64,000 bases of DNA, from contig NZ_BAABJW010000004.1 in the NCBI RefSeq assembly GCF_039543505.1, positions 310,001-374,000 on the forward strand, read 5' to 3'. Each line of letters starts with the position of its first letter. The first letter of the stretch is position 1. This DNA comes from Litoribaculum gwangyangense (lineage in GTDB: Bacteria; Bacteroidota; Bacteroidia; Flavobacteriales; Flavobacteriaceae). Shown here one piece after another: positions 17,833-25,516 of this stretch. Position numbers and translations under genes: made by a program. The notes beneath the pieces were generated by a model. That model was not told the DNA's origin. It saw nothing but the letters and a program-made list of their open reading frames with translations, and did no database searches.

Positions 17833-18564
17833 CTATTTGACTTCGTAAGTTAGCTTCATGGTAATAGAAGCTGTTTTTTCCTTAGAAGAGGTATTATAGG
17901 CGCCTCCCCATGAATAATCTTCGTTAGAATTTTGCCCAGTGATTTGAAAAATACCCATCTGTGCTATGGAAAGATTGCCAAGGGTAGCTCCAGAATTTTC
18001 TGAAATACTTTTGGCACGCAAGCGAGCATTTTCGGTAGCTCTCGAAACCATTTCAATTTTTAAATCTTCAAGTTTTGTATAGTAATATCTGGGAGCCATG
18101 GAATATAGTTGAATACCTTTGTTCAATAATTCTGTAACTTCCCGTGATATTTTTTCAACCTTTTCCACTTCTTTTGAATTTATTTGAACGGTTTGATTTA
18201 AGGTATAGCCAGTAAATTCTTGCCCTATATATTTTCCATCGGAGGAATAATTTTGCTTCATGTTCTTGTCAGTAGTCACAGCATTAAAAACAATAACATC
18301 ATCGTTTAGACCTTTAGATTTAAGATATTCAGAAATAGTTTCTTTATCTTTTTTTAAATCGGCATAAGCTTCTTTTAAATCTTTATTTATTTGCGAAAAT
18401 CTAGCTTCCCAAACAATGAGGTCGGAAGTAAAGTTTGTTTGCCCTAGTCCGGTTACTGAAATAGTTCCAGCCTTTTTATTCCTATTGATAATAGCATGGC
18501 CTAAAATTATAGATGCAAAAACAATCGCAATTGCAAAAACAATGGCATTTAGATTTTTTTTCAT
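17833..18564 (-). CDS. SIMPL domain (DUF541) protein
   Basis: 243 residues from the chosen ATG at 18564; a TTG eight codons earlier (18588) is less likely because the membrane segment MKKNLNAIVFAIAIVFASII is a normal N-terminal anchor. The rest is a SIMPL/DUF541 domain: ISVTGLGQTNFTSDLIVWEA at the start, SKGLNDDVIVFNAVT, and AKSISENSGATLGNLSIAQM near the end. The family is periplasmic or membrane-bound and of uncertain function, linked to stress tolerance in some bacteria. It follows trpA by 27 bp. Confidence 0.87.
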   Translation of the reverse strand: MKKNLNAIVFAIAIVFASIILGHAIINRNKKAGTISVTGLGQTNFTSDLIVWEARFSQINKDLKEAYADLKKDKETISEYLKSKGLNDDVIVFNAVTTDKNMKQNYSSDGKYIGQEFTGYTLNQTVQINSKEVEKVEKISREVTELLNKGIQLYSMAPRYYYTKLEDLKIEMVSRATENARLRAKSISENSGATLGNLSIAQMGIFQITGQNSNEDYSWGGAYNTSSKEKTASITMKLTYEVK

Positions 18565-18591
18565 TGAAACAGGTTTTAATTTAAACAAAGG

Positions 18592-19353
18592 CTACCGTAT
18601 GGAGCTAACAAATTTATGGATGAAATCTACCGAATTTTCAGTGAGAAATTTTATGAAAGCACTCCCAATAATAGCGCCTTTGGCATATTGTGTTGCCTGA
18701 GTAAAGGTTTCATTACTAGAAATACCAAACCCAATAATTTGAGGGTTTTTTAAATCCATATTTGATATACGTTTAAAATACTCATTCTGGTCGTCACCAA
18801 AACCAGACTGGCTACCTGTAACGCTGGCGCTACTTACCATATAGATGAATCCATCAGACACAGAATCTATGAAATGAATGCGCTCCTTAGATGTTTGCGG
18901 TGTAATTAAAAACACATTAATAAGACCATATTTATCGAAAATAGTTTTGTATTGTTCATGGTAAACATCTACGGGTAGATCAGGTATAATCAAACCATCG
19001 ATACCAATCTCTTGGCATTTTTTACAGAAATCTTCAACTCCATATTGCAACATAGGGTTAAAATATCCCATAATGATTAATGGAATAGAAACGGTTTTTC
19101 TTACATCTTTTAATTGATTAAACAAAACTTGGGTGGTCATACCATTTTTTAAAGCCCTAGTGGAACTGTCTTGAATAGTAGGTCCATCAGCTAATGGATC
19201 GCTAAACGGGAGACCGATTTCAATCATATCCACACCATTTTTTTCTAAATCTTGAATGATGGCAAAGGTATCATCTAAATTAGGGTAACCTGCTGTAAAA
19301 TATATAGATAGAAGTTTTTTATCTTCCTTTAATTTTTGATTTATTCTGTTCAC
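18592..19353 (-). CDS. trpA: Tryptophan synthase alpha subunit
   Basis: Cleaves indole-3-glycerol phosphate to indole and glyceraldehyde-3-phosphate in the alpha2beta2 complex. 253 residues. It has the catalytic Glu in DMIEIGLPFSDPLADGPTIQ, FTAGYPN at the start, IPDLP, and the phosphate-binding GFGISSNE loop. The start codon is GTG, 3 bp behind the trpB stop, and no ATG fits the conserved N-terminus. It is the last structural trp gene. Confidence 0.97.
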   Translation of the reverse strand: MNRINQKLKEDKKLLSIYFTAGYPNLDDTFAIIQDLEKNGVDMIEIGLPFSDPLADGPTIQDSSTRALKNGMTTQVLFNQLKDVRKTVSIPLIIMGYFNPMLQYGVEDFCKKCQEIGIDGLIIPDLPVDVYHEQYKTIFDKYGLINVFLITPQTSKERIHFIDSVSDGFIYMVSSASVTGSQSGFGDDQNEYFKRISNMDLKNPQIIGFGISSNETFTQATQYAKGAIIGSAFIKFLTENSVDFIHKFVSSIR

Positions 19354-19356
19354 AAT

Positions 19357-20538
19357 TTATAATTTAAAATAATCAATATAAGTGTTTAAATCTTTGTCAC
19401 CACGACCTGATAAACTCACGACAACCACATCGTCAGGTTTAAATGTTTTATAGTTAAAAATAGCCAAAGCATGTGAGGTTTCGATAGCTGGAATAATGCC
19501 TTCTAGTTTTGAGAGTTCTAAACCAGCCTCCATAGCATCACTATCTGTAATTGACATAAATTCTGCACGTCCAGTTTTTGATAAATGCGCATGCATAGGG
19601 CCTACTCCGGGGTAATCGAGACCTGCTGATATGGAATAAGGTTCAGTAATTTGTCCATCATGAGTTTGCATAAGCAAGGTTTTGCAACCATGAATAATAC
19701 CTTCTTTACCTAAAACGGAAGTAGCGGCACTTTCACCAGAATCAATACCTAACCCCGCAGCTTCAACGGCAATGATGCCAACTTCTGGCTCGTGTAAAAA
19801 ATGATAATAGGTACCTGCTGCATTACTGCCACCACCTATACAGGCTACCACGTAATCGGGGTTTTCTCTTCCTTCCTGTTCTTTTAATTGCCATTTAATC
19901 TCTTCTGAGATAACTGCTTGAAAACGTGTTACCATATCTGGATAAGGATGTGGCCCTATGGCAGAACCGATAATGTAATGGGTATTTACAGGATTGTTTA
20001 TCCAATCTCGAATGGCTTCATTAGTGGCATCTTTTAGTGTGCGACTACCAGATAAAGCTGGTACTACGGTAGCTCCTAGCATTTTCATTCTGGCTACATT
20101 TGGAGCTTGTCTGGCTATATCGATTTCACCCATATAAACAATACACTCCATCCCCATTAAAGCGCAAACTGTTGCAGTGGCTACGCCATGCTGTCCCGCT
20201 CCAGTTTCGGCAATAATTCTGGTTTTACCTAAACGTTTGGCCATAAGTATTTGCCCAATAGTATTGTTTATTTTATGAGCACCCGTATGGTTTAAGTCTT
20301 CACGCTTTAAGTAAATCTTCGCTTTGTATTTTTCTGAAAGGCGTTTTGCAAAATAGAGTGGAGAAGGTCTCCCCACATAATCTTTTAAAAGCTGGTTGAA
20401 TTCCTTTTTAAAATCTGGTTCAGCCATAATTTTTAAATAATTCTGGCGTAATTCTTCAACATTGGGATAGAGCATTTCAGGAATGAATGCACCTCCAAAA
20501 TCGCCGTAATATCCTTTTTCGTTTACATTATAATTCAT
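19357..20538 (-). CDS. trpB: Tryptophan synthase beta subunit
   Basis: PLP enzyme that condenses indole with serine to give tryptophan. 393 residues, full length. The PLP lysine is in LNHTGAHKINNTIGQ. ETGAGQHGVATA is the COMM-domain substrate loop, and GGGSNAAG binds the PLP phosphate. TrpB1 type. It follows trpF after a 92-bp gap, the largest gap between trp structural genes, which holds no ORF and could contain an internal promoter. Confidence 0.98.
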   Translation of the reverse strand: MNYNVNEKGYYGDFGGAFIPEMLYPNVEELRQNYLKIMAEPDFKKEFNQLLKDYVGRPSPLYFAKRLSEKYKAKIYLKREDLNHTGAHKINNTIGQILMAKRLGKTRIIAETGAGQHGVATATVCALMGMECIVYMGEIDIARQAPNVARMKMLGATVVPALSGSRTLKDATNEAIRDWINNPVNTHYIIGSAIGPHPYPDMVTRFQAVISEEIKWQLKEQEGRENPDYVVACIGGGSNAAGTYYHFLHEPEVGIIAVEAAGLGIDSGESAATSVLGKEGIIHGCKTLLMQTHDGQITEPYSISAGLDYPGVGPMHAHLSKTGRAEFMSITDSDAMEAGLELSKLEGIIPAIETSHALAIFNYKTFKPDDVVVVSLSGRGDKDLNTYIDYFKL

Positions 20539-20630
20539 AGTTTTTTCTTTTTTTCACTGCAAATCTTTCGACTATTTCTTCAAATATGCAAAAAATAGTA
20601 ACCCCTTTATTTAGACTACTTTTTGGGTTT

Positions 20631-21338
20631 TTAACTCTTAGCGATATGTTGTTTAAATTCTGTTAATAATTGTATATTTTTCAACCCTGGTTCAAGTTCA
20701 AATTTGCTATTTACATCTATGGCATAACAATGTTTTGAAGCTTCACTTTTTTGAAATTCTTTTATCTTGTCTACTTCTCCTAAACCAATACCACCACTTA
20801 AAAAGAAGGGTTTGGTTGATGGGTAATCTTTTAAAACATTCCAATCGAAAGTAAATCCGTTTCCTCCCGGTAGCTTTCCTTTAGTGTCAAATAGGAAATA
20901 ATCTACCACATTTTCATAAGGTTTTAAAACTTTAAAGTTGAATTCATCTTTGATTGAAAATACTTTTATGATTTCAATTTTTTTGTCATTGCGAGACCTT
21001 GTTTCAAGGTCGTGGCAATCTGTTTTTTTTAAAGAGATTACCGTGTCGCTAAACTCATCGTAATGACGTTTCAATTCTAAGCAATATTCAGGGGATTCTT
21101 CTCCATGTAATTGTATAGCCTGTAAATGATGTGTTTGTATTTTTTTGAGAATAAAATCAAAATCAGCATCCACAAAAACACCTGTTTTCTTAATGGATTT
21201 TGGTAATTCTGGAATAGACTCAGAATCAAAGTTTCGTGCGGACTTTTCATAGAATATAAAACCAAGATAATCAGGTTGCAATACAGCAACTTGTTTAATA
21301 TTATCTAGATATTTCATACCACAAATTTTCAGTTTCAT
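20631..21338 (-). CDS. trpF: Phosphoribosylanthranilate isomerase with an in-frame repeat insertion
   Basis: Catalyses the Amadori rearrangement of phosphoribosylanthranilate. KICGMK with the catalytic Cys, DYLGFIFYEKSARN, IQLHGEES, LFDTKGKLPGGNGFTFDW and FLSGGIG are all present, so the enzyme looks intact. The protein is 235 residues, about 28 longer than usual. The excess is residues 91-118, between CLELK and KKIEIIKVFS, and is encoded by an 84-bp palindromic element (20985-21068). Removing exactly those 28 codons restores a normal TrpF. The start ATG overlaps the trpC stop by 4 nt. Confidence 0.95.
   Translation of the reverse strand: MKLKICGMKYLDNIKQVAVLQPDYLGFIFYEKSARNFDSESIPELPKSIKKTGVFVDADFDFILKKIQTHHLQAIQLHGEESPEYCLELKRHYDEFSDTVISLKKTDCHDLETRSRNDKKIEIIKVFSIKDEFNFKVLKPYENVVDYFLFDTKGKLPGGNGFTFDWNVLKDYPSTKPFFLSGGIGLGEVDKIKEFQKSEASKHCYAIDVNSKFELEPGLKNIQLLTEFKQHIAKS
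20985..21068. repeat. 84-bp palindromic repeat inserted inside trpF
   Basis: The outer inverted ends are GTCATTGCGA (20985-20994) and TCGTAATGAC (21058-21067), which pair except at one position. The inner arms GGCAATCT and AGATTACC pair with one wobble position, and a nested perfect hairpin GACCTTG-TTT-CAAGGTC lies at 20995-21011. The GTCATTGCGAG...GGCAATCT pattern is that of dispersed intergenic palindromic repeats I associate with flavobacterial genomes. Here it sits within a gene, exactly 28 codons long and free of stops in the trpF frame. Confidence 0.85.
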
Positions 21339-22120
21339 CCTTCTAAAGTTTTGATAAATTCCCTGGCGCTTGCCCCAGGATTATCGGTTTTCATAAAGTT
21401 TTCACCAATTAAGAAGCCTTGATACCCGTAAGGTTGCAATTCTTTTATGGCTTCAACATGGCTAATGCCACTTTCAGAAACTTTTACAAAATCATTCGGT
21501 ATCAGACTACTTAGACTTTTACTTGTATTTAAACTAACATCAAACGTTTTTAAGTTTCTATTATTTACTCCTAGCATATCGATAGTTGGCATAATAGATT
21601 TATGTAATTCTTCCTCATTGTGTACTTCTAATAGTACATCCAAATTCAATCTTTTTGCAAATTTCGAAAACTGATTTATTTCATCTCTAGATAAAATGGC
21701 AGCAATTAACAAAATGACATCAGCTCCGTAAGCTTTAGCTTCTAATATCTGATATTCATCAATGATAAATTCTTTTCTTAATAAAGGTAAATCACAGCTT
21801 GCTCTGGCAATTAACAAGTCATCTAAAGACCCTCCAAAATACTTTCCATCTGTTAAAACTGACATGCCACAAACTCCTGCCTCTTCATAACCTTTTGCTA
21901 CATCTTGCACATTTAAATTGTTATTTATGATAGATTTTGATGGCGAACGACGTTTGTGTTCAGCAATGATTCCAGATTTGCTGTTTCTTAAATTATTAGC
22001 CAATGAAACGGTTGCTCTGTTAAAAAGCACTGAGTTTTCAAGTTGTGAGATTGGAATGAGACTTTTTCTAAGTGCTACTTCCTTTCTTTTATCTAGTGTT
22101 ATTTTGTCTAAAATATTCAT
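21335..22120 (-). CDS. trpC: Indole-3-glycerol phosphate synthase
   Basis: Ring-closing decarboxylase of tryptophan synthesis. 261 residues from ATG 22120 (an in-frame TTG at 22129 lies within the upstream repeat and is rejected). It has the N-terminal helix segment ILDKITLDKRKEVALRK, the catalytic lysine region IIAEHKRRSPSK, FIIDEYQILEAKAYGADVIL, GVNNRNLKTF and VSESGISH. The stop overlaps trpF by 4 nt. The upstream gap to trpD is filled by a palindromic repeat that ends 3 bp before this start codon. Confidence 0.97.
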   Translation of the reverse strand: MNILDKITLDKRKEVALRKSLIPISQLENSVLFNRATVSLANNLRNSKSGIIAEHKRRSPSKSIINNNLNVQDVAKGYEEAGVCGMSVLTDGKYFGGSLDDLLIARASCDLPLLRKEFIIDEYQILEAKAYGADVILLIAAILSRDEINQFSKFAKRLNLDVLLEVHNEEELHKSIMPTIDMLGVNNRNLKTFDVSLNTSKSLSSLIPNDFVKVSESGISHVEAIKELQPYGYQGFLIGENFMKTDNPGASAREFIKTLEG

Positions 22121-22123
22121 GTT

Positions 22124-22187
22124 CGTCAACCTGAATTTATTTCAGGTTCTCATATTTTTGTGAAGCTGAAACAAGTTCAGCAGGACC
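22124..22187. repeat. Palindromic repeat filling the trpD-trpC gap
   Basis: A 64-bp unit with two hairpins: AACCTGAA / TTCAGGTT (22128-22135 with 22141-22148) and GCTGAA / TTCAGC (22165-22170 with 22176-22181). It begins CGTCAACCTGAATTTATTTC and ends GTTCAGCAGGACC. This is the layout of the GTCA-CCTGAA...TTCAGC-GAC class of dispersed repeat, different from the one inside trpF. It occupies almost all of the 70-bp intergenic gap. Confidence 0.75.
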
Positions 22188-22190
22188 TTA

Positions 22191-23183
22191 TTATTTGCTC
22201 AGTTCAATCAATTTATCTAAACTCGCTTTTGCCTTACCAGAAAACAACGATTCTTTTGCCATTTCAAATCCTGCTTTGTGGCTTATTTGTTTCACCGTAG
22301 CGATAGCTAAACCAGCATTGGTACAAACTACATTATTTTGCGCTTCTGTGCCTTTTCCGTTAATAATATCAACAAATATCTTAGCGGCATCTTCAATGGT
22401 ATTTCCTCCAAAAATAGCATCTTGTTTAATTGTCGAAAGACCTAAATCTTGGGGCGAAAATATTTTTTCAGATTGATTTGAAATAATTTTTGCTTTCCCT
22501 GTTAATGAAATTTCATCATAACCATCCAGAGCGTATATGATGTTGTAGTTCTTATCAGTGTTTTGATATAAAAAACTATACAGACGTAAGACTTCTAAAT
22601 TAAAAACACCCAACATCTGGTTTTTGGGAAACGATGGGTTTACCATGGGGCCTAACATATTGAAGAAGGTTTTAACTCCTAATGCTCTTCGTATGGGTGC
22701 TACATTCTTCATGGCTGGATGAAATAGCGGTGCATGTAAAATACATATGCCTGCTTGATCTAAACTATGTTTTAAAAAATCTTCATTATTGGAAAATTTA
22801 ACTCCCAGGTATTCCATGACATTGGACGAGCCAGAAGTTGATGACACCCCATAATTACCGTGTTTGGAAACATGAATTCCTGCGCCTGCAGTAATAAATG
22901 ACGATAGGGTGGAGATGTTGAATGTGTTTTTACCATCGCCCCCTGTGCCTACAATATCTATGGTGTTGTAATCGCTAAGGTTTATAGGTACGCATAATTC
23001 TAGAAGGGCATCTCTAAATCCTTTCAACTCTTCTAGGGTAATACTTCGCATCATATAAACCGAGAGAAAACAAGCAATTTGGCTAGCGTTATACATATCA
23101 TTCGATATATTAACTATAACCTGTTTTGCTTCCTCTGTTGTTAAGGTTTCGTGGTTTATAAGTCTGTTTAAAATAGCTTTCAT
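22191..23183 (-). CDS. trpD: Anthranilate phosphoribosyltransferase
   Basis: Transfers phosphoribose from PRPP to anthranilate. 330 residues, not fused to trpG. It has VGTGGDGKNTFNIST (PRPP-binding glycine loop), KHGNYGVSSTSGSSNVMEYL, and NVAPIRRALGVKTFFNMLGP with the anthranilate-binding Arg. It follows trpG after 8 bp. Confidence 0.97.
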   Translation of the reverse strand: MKAILNRLINHETLTTEEAKQVIVNISNDMYNASQIACFLSVYMMRSITLEELKGFRDALLELCVPINLSDYNTIDIVGTGGDGKNTFNISTLSSFITAGAGIHVSKHGNYGVSSTSGSSNVMEYLGVKFSNNEDFLKHSLDQAGICILHAPLFHPAMKNVAPIRRALGVKTFFNMLGPMVNPSFPKNQMLGVFNLEVLRLYSFLYQNTDKNYNIIYALDGYDEISLTGKAKIISNQSEKIFSPQDLGLSTIKQDAIFGGNTIEDAAKIFVDIINGKGTEAQNNVVCTNAGLAIATVKQISHKAGFEMAKESLFSGKAKASLDKLIELSK

Positions 23184-23191
23184 TAATTATT

Positions 23192-23758
23192 CTAGTTATT
23201 TACCCAGTTTTCTAAAATCTTTTTTCCTTCAGGAGTTAATACGGACTCTGGATGATATTGAACACCTTTTACATCATACGTTTTGTGTCTTAAAGACATA
23301 ACTTGTCCGTTTTCATCAAACGAGGTGGCTTCCAAACTATCTGGTAAATTGGGGTTAACGACCCACGAATGGTAACGCCCAACCTCTATGTTTTTATCTA
23401 ATCCTTTAAAAATAGTTTCATCATCAACACAAATCTCTACCTGTGTCGAAACGCCATGATAGACTTCATCCAAATTTATCAATGAACCCCCAAAAACTTC
23501 ACCTATAGCTTGTTGACCAAGGCATACCCCCAAAATACTTTTAGTTGGTGCGTATTTTTTTATGATTTCTTTCAATAAACCGGCTTCATCTGGTATGCCA
23601 GGTCCCGGCGAAAGCACAATTTTATCAAAAGGTTCTACATCTTCTAAATTTAATTTATCATTCCTGTAAACAGTAACCTCACAGTTTAAATCTTCCAAAT
23701 AATGAACCAAATTATAAGTAAAACTGTCGTAATTGTCTATAACTAATACTTTTTTCAT
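23192..23758 (-). CDS. trpG: Anthranilate synthase glutamine amidotransferase component
   Basis: Provides ammonia from glutamine to TrpE. 188 residues of a class I amidotransferase: VIDNYDSFTYNLVHYLEDL, LSPGPGIPDEAG, nucleophile Cys in GVCLGQQAIGE, and the His-Glu pair in GVQYHPESVLTPEG. It is separated from trpE by one base, so the two subunits are translationally coupled. It might also serve folate synthesis as PabA if no other copy exists. Confidence 0.96.
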   Translation of the reverse strand: MKKVLVIDNYDSFTYNLVHYLEDLNCEVTVYRNDKLNLEDVEPFDKIVLSPGPGIPDEAGLLKEIIKKYAPTKSILGVCLGQQAIGEVFGGSLINLDEVYHGVSTQVEICVDDETIFKGLDKNIEVGRYHSWVVNPNLPDSLEATSFDENGQVMSLRHKTYDVKGVQYHPESVLTPEGKKILENWVNN

Positions 23759-23759
23759 C

Positions 23760-25166
23760 TTAAATATCCTCTGCTAATTTTATTGCTTTGGTTAAAGCTC
23801 CTAGTTTATTGTAAACTTCTTGTAATTCGTTTTCTTGGTTTGATTTTGAAACCAATCCAGCACCTGCTTGCCAATTCAGTTTATAGTCTTTACTTAAAAA
23901 TGTGCGAATCATAATGGCGTGATTAAAATTACCATTAAAATCCATAAACCCAATAGCACCACCGTAATAGCCTCGGCTTGTTTTTTCGTATTTTTCTATG
24001 AGCTGCATAGCCATGTGTTTGGGAGCTCCGCTTAGGGTTCCTGCAGGAAACGTATCCGCCACTACTTGCATAGTTGAGGTTGTTTGGTGTTTTTGTCCCG
24101 TAACTTTGCTTACCAAATGTATAACATGAGAGAAAAATTGAACTTCTCTGTATGTCACTACTTTTACTTGACTTCCGTGACGACTTAAGTCGTTCCTCGC
24201 TAAATCTACCAACATGACGTGTTCAGCATTTTCTTTATCATCATTTTTGAGTTTTTCAGCTAGTTCTTCATCTTTTTGCTCGATACCTGTGCGCTTAAAA
24301 GTACCGGCAATGGGATGGATTTCAGCCAAACCATCGCTCACAATGAGTTGCGCTTCTGGCGAACTTCCAAAGATTTTAAAATCACCATAATCAAAATAAA
24401 ATAAATATGGTGAAGGGTTTATACTCCTTAAAGCCCGATATACATTAAAATCATCCCCTGTGAATTCTTGAGAAAAACGTCTGGATAATACCAACTGGAA
24501 TACATCACCACGGTGACAATGTTTTCGTGCTAATTCTACGTGTTCCTTAAATTCATTATCACTCAAGTTGGATTTTATATCGCCTTTTGAATTAAAATTA
24601 TAAGAAGCAAAGTTTTGCACGTTTATGAGCTTATCGATATCATCAATGTTGTTTTCGGTGTCTTCGTAACAATGCGCAAAAATATAGGCTTCATTTTTAA
24701 AATGGTTGATGGCAATGATGTTTTTATAAACGGCATAATAAACATCTGGAATAATAACCGAATCGTCCTTTTTGCTAATCTTTATATCCTCAAAATAGCG
24801 CACGGCATCATAAGCTGTGTACCCAAAAATACCATTGTTAATGAATTTGAAATTCTCTTCTGATTTCGTATCAAACTTCTTTGTGAAATTATGGATTTCT
24901 TCAACTATATTTATATCTTCTGTAATTTCTATTGAAGTAGAACTGCCATCTGGAAATGTTTCTAAAATAATTTCATTTTCAACCTTTATGGAAGCAATGG
25001 GGTTAAAGCAGATATACGAAAAGTTTTTATGGTTTCTGTGATAATCACCACTTTCCAGTAAGATGCTGTTTGGGTATTTATCTCGAATTTTATAATAAAC
25101 GGTGACCGGTGTTATGGTATCGGTCAATATTCTTTTATGATGCGTATAAAGGCTAAATTTTTTCAT
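23760..25166 (-). CDS. trpE: Anthranilate synthase component I
   Basis: Converts chorismate to anthranilate and is the committed, usually Trp-feedback-inhibited step. 468 residues. The N-terminal half has LLESGDYHRN, corresponding to the LLES motif of the tryptophan-binding site. The chorismate-binding half has FGSSPEAQL, PIAGTFKRTG, LVDLARNDL, DTFPAGTLSGAPK and GYYGGAIGFMDFNG. It is the first structural gene of the operon and lies 9 bp behind the T tract of the attenuator terminator. Confidence 0.97.
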   Translation of the reverse strand: MKKFSLYTHHKRILTDTITPVTVYYKIRDKYPNSILLESGDYHRNHKNFSYICFNPIASIKVENEIILETFPDGSSTSIEITEDINIVEEIHNFTKKFDTKSEENFKFINNGIFGYTAYDAVRYFEDIKISKKDDSVIIPDVYYAVYKNIIAINHFKNEAYIFAHCYEDTENNIDDIDKLINVQNFASYNFNSKGDIKSNLSDNEFKEHVELARKHCHRGDVFQLVLSRRFSQEFTGDDFNVYRALRSINPSPYLFYFDYGDFKIFGSSPEAQLIVSDGLAEIHPIAGTFKRTGIEQKDEELAEKLKNDDKENAEHVMLVDLARNDLSRHGSQVKVVTYREVQFFSHVIHLVSKVTGQKHQTTSTMQVVADTFPAGTLSGAPKHMAMQLIEKYEKTSRGYYGGAIGFMDFNGNFNHAIMIRTFLSKDYKLNWQAGAGLVSKSNQENELQEVYNKLGALTKAIKLAEDI

Positions 25167-25175
25167 ATGTAACGT

Positions 25176-25207
25176 AAAAAAGGCTTGTCGTGAACGACAA
25201 GCCTTTT
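25176..25207 (-). terminator. Attenuator terminator in the trp leader
   Basis: On the minus strand a 13-bp perfect stem AAAAGGCTTGTCG / CGACAAGCCTTTT with loop TTCA is followed by T residues. It lies between the leader ORF and trpE, where it would stop transcription before the structural genes. Part of its loop and 3' arm (25188-25194) is complementary over seven bases to leader RNA at 25243-25249 (TCGTGAA), a candidate antiterminator pairing. Confidence 0.9.
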
Positions 25208-25252
25208 GAATATTTTAAATTTTAAATATACTAGGGTTTTACTTCACGAAGT

Positions 25253-25300
25253 TTAGTTTCGAAAGCACCACCACCAAGTGTTATTTAAAATTGAGTTCAT
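25253..25300 (-). CDS. trpL: trp operon leader peptide (WWW)
   Basis: A 15-codon ORF, too short for standard gene calls, reading MNSILNNTWWWCFRN. Three consecutive TGG codons (9-11) lie shortly before the stop, as in ribosome-stalling leader peptides of trp operons. The ATG is about 12 nt behind the predicted transcription start. Its stop codon immediately precedes the putative antiterminator segment CTTCGTGAA, so a ribosome that reaches the stop would cover it, while one stalled on the Trp codons would leave it free. The name trpL is by function. Expression of the peptide is inferred. Confidence 0.88.
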   Translation of the reverse strand: MNSILNNTWWWCFRN

Positions 25301-25318
25301 TTTTGTAATTTGATGCCT

Positions 25319-25349
25319 CAAATATAGAAATGAAAATATAATTAACCAA
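25319..25349 (-). promoter_or_regulatory. Promoter of the trp operon
   Basis: Minus-strand -7 element TATATTTG (25319-25326), an exact match to the Bacteroidetes consensus TAnnTTTG, and -33 element TTG (25347-25349) with a 20-bp spacer, inside the accepted 17-23 range. Transcription would begin around 25312, about a dozen bases before the leader peptide ATG. Confidence 0.8.
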
Positions 25350-25516
25350 TATTTTTTTGAACTAAATTGTGAATTTTTACAATGTTTGCAGATTCATTAA
25401 GTGAAAATTGATGTATTGTAAATGGATAAAAATCAAGATAGAATTATTGGAACCATTTATTAGTGTATATTTTGAGTTAATATTATCCCAAAATAAATAT
25501 TACAAGCTTGTCTCTA

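Noticed and set aside
20631..21338. trpF excess length as a sequencing or assembly error
   Set aside because: The extra 84 bp is a structured palindrome of exactly 28 codons, the frame is open throughout, and all TrpF motifs lie in one frame on both sides.
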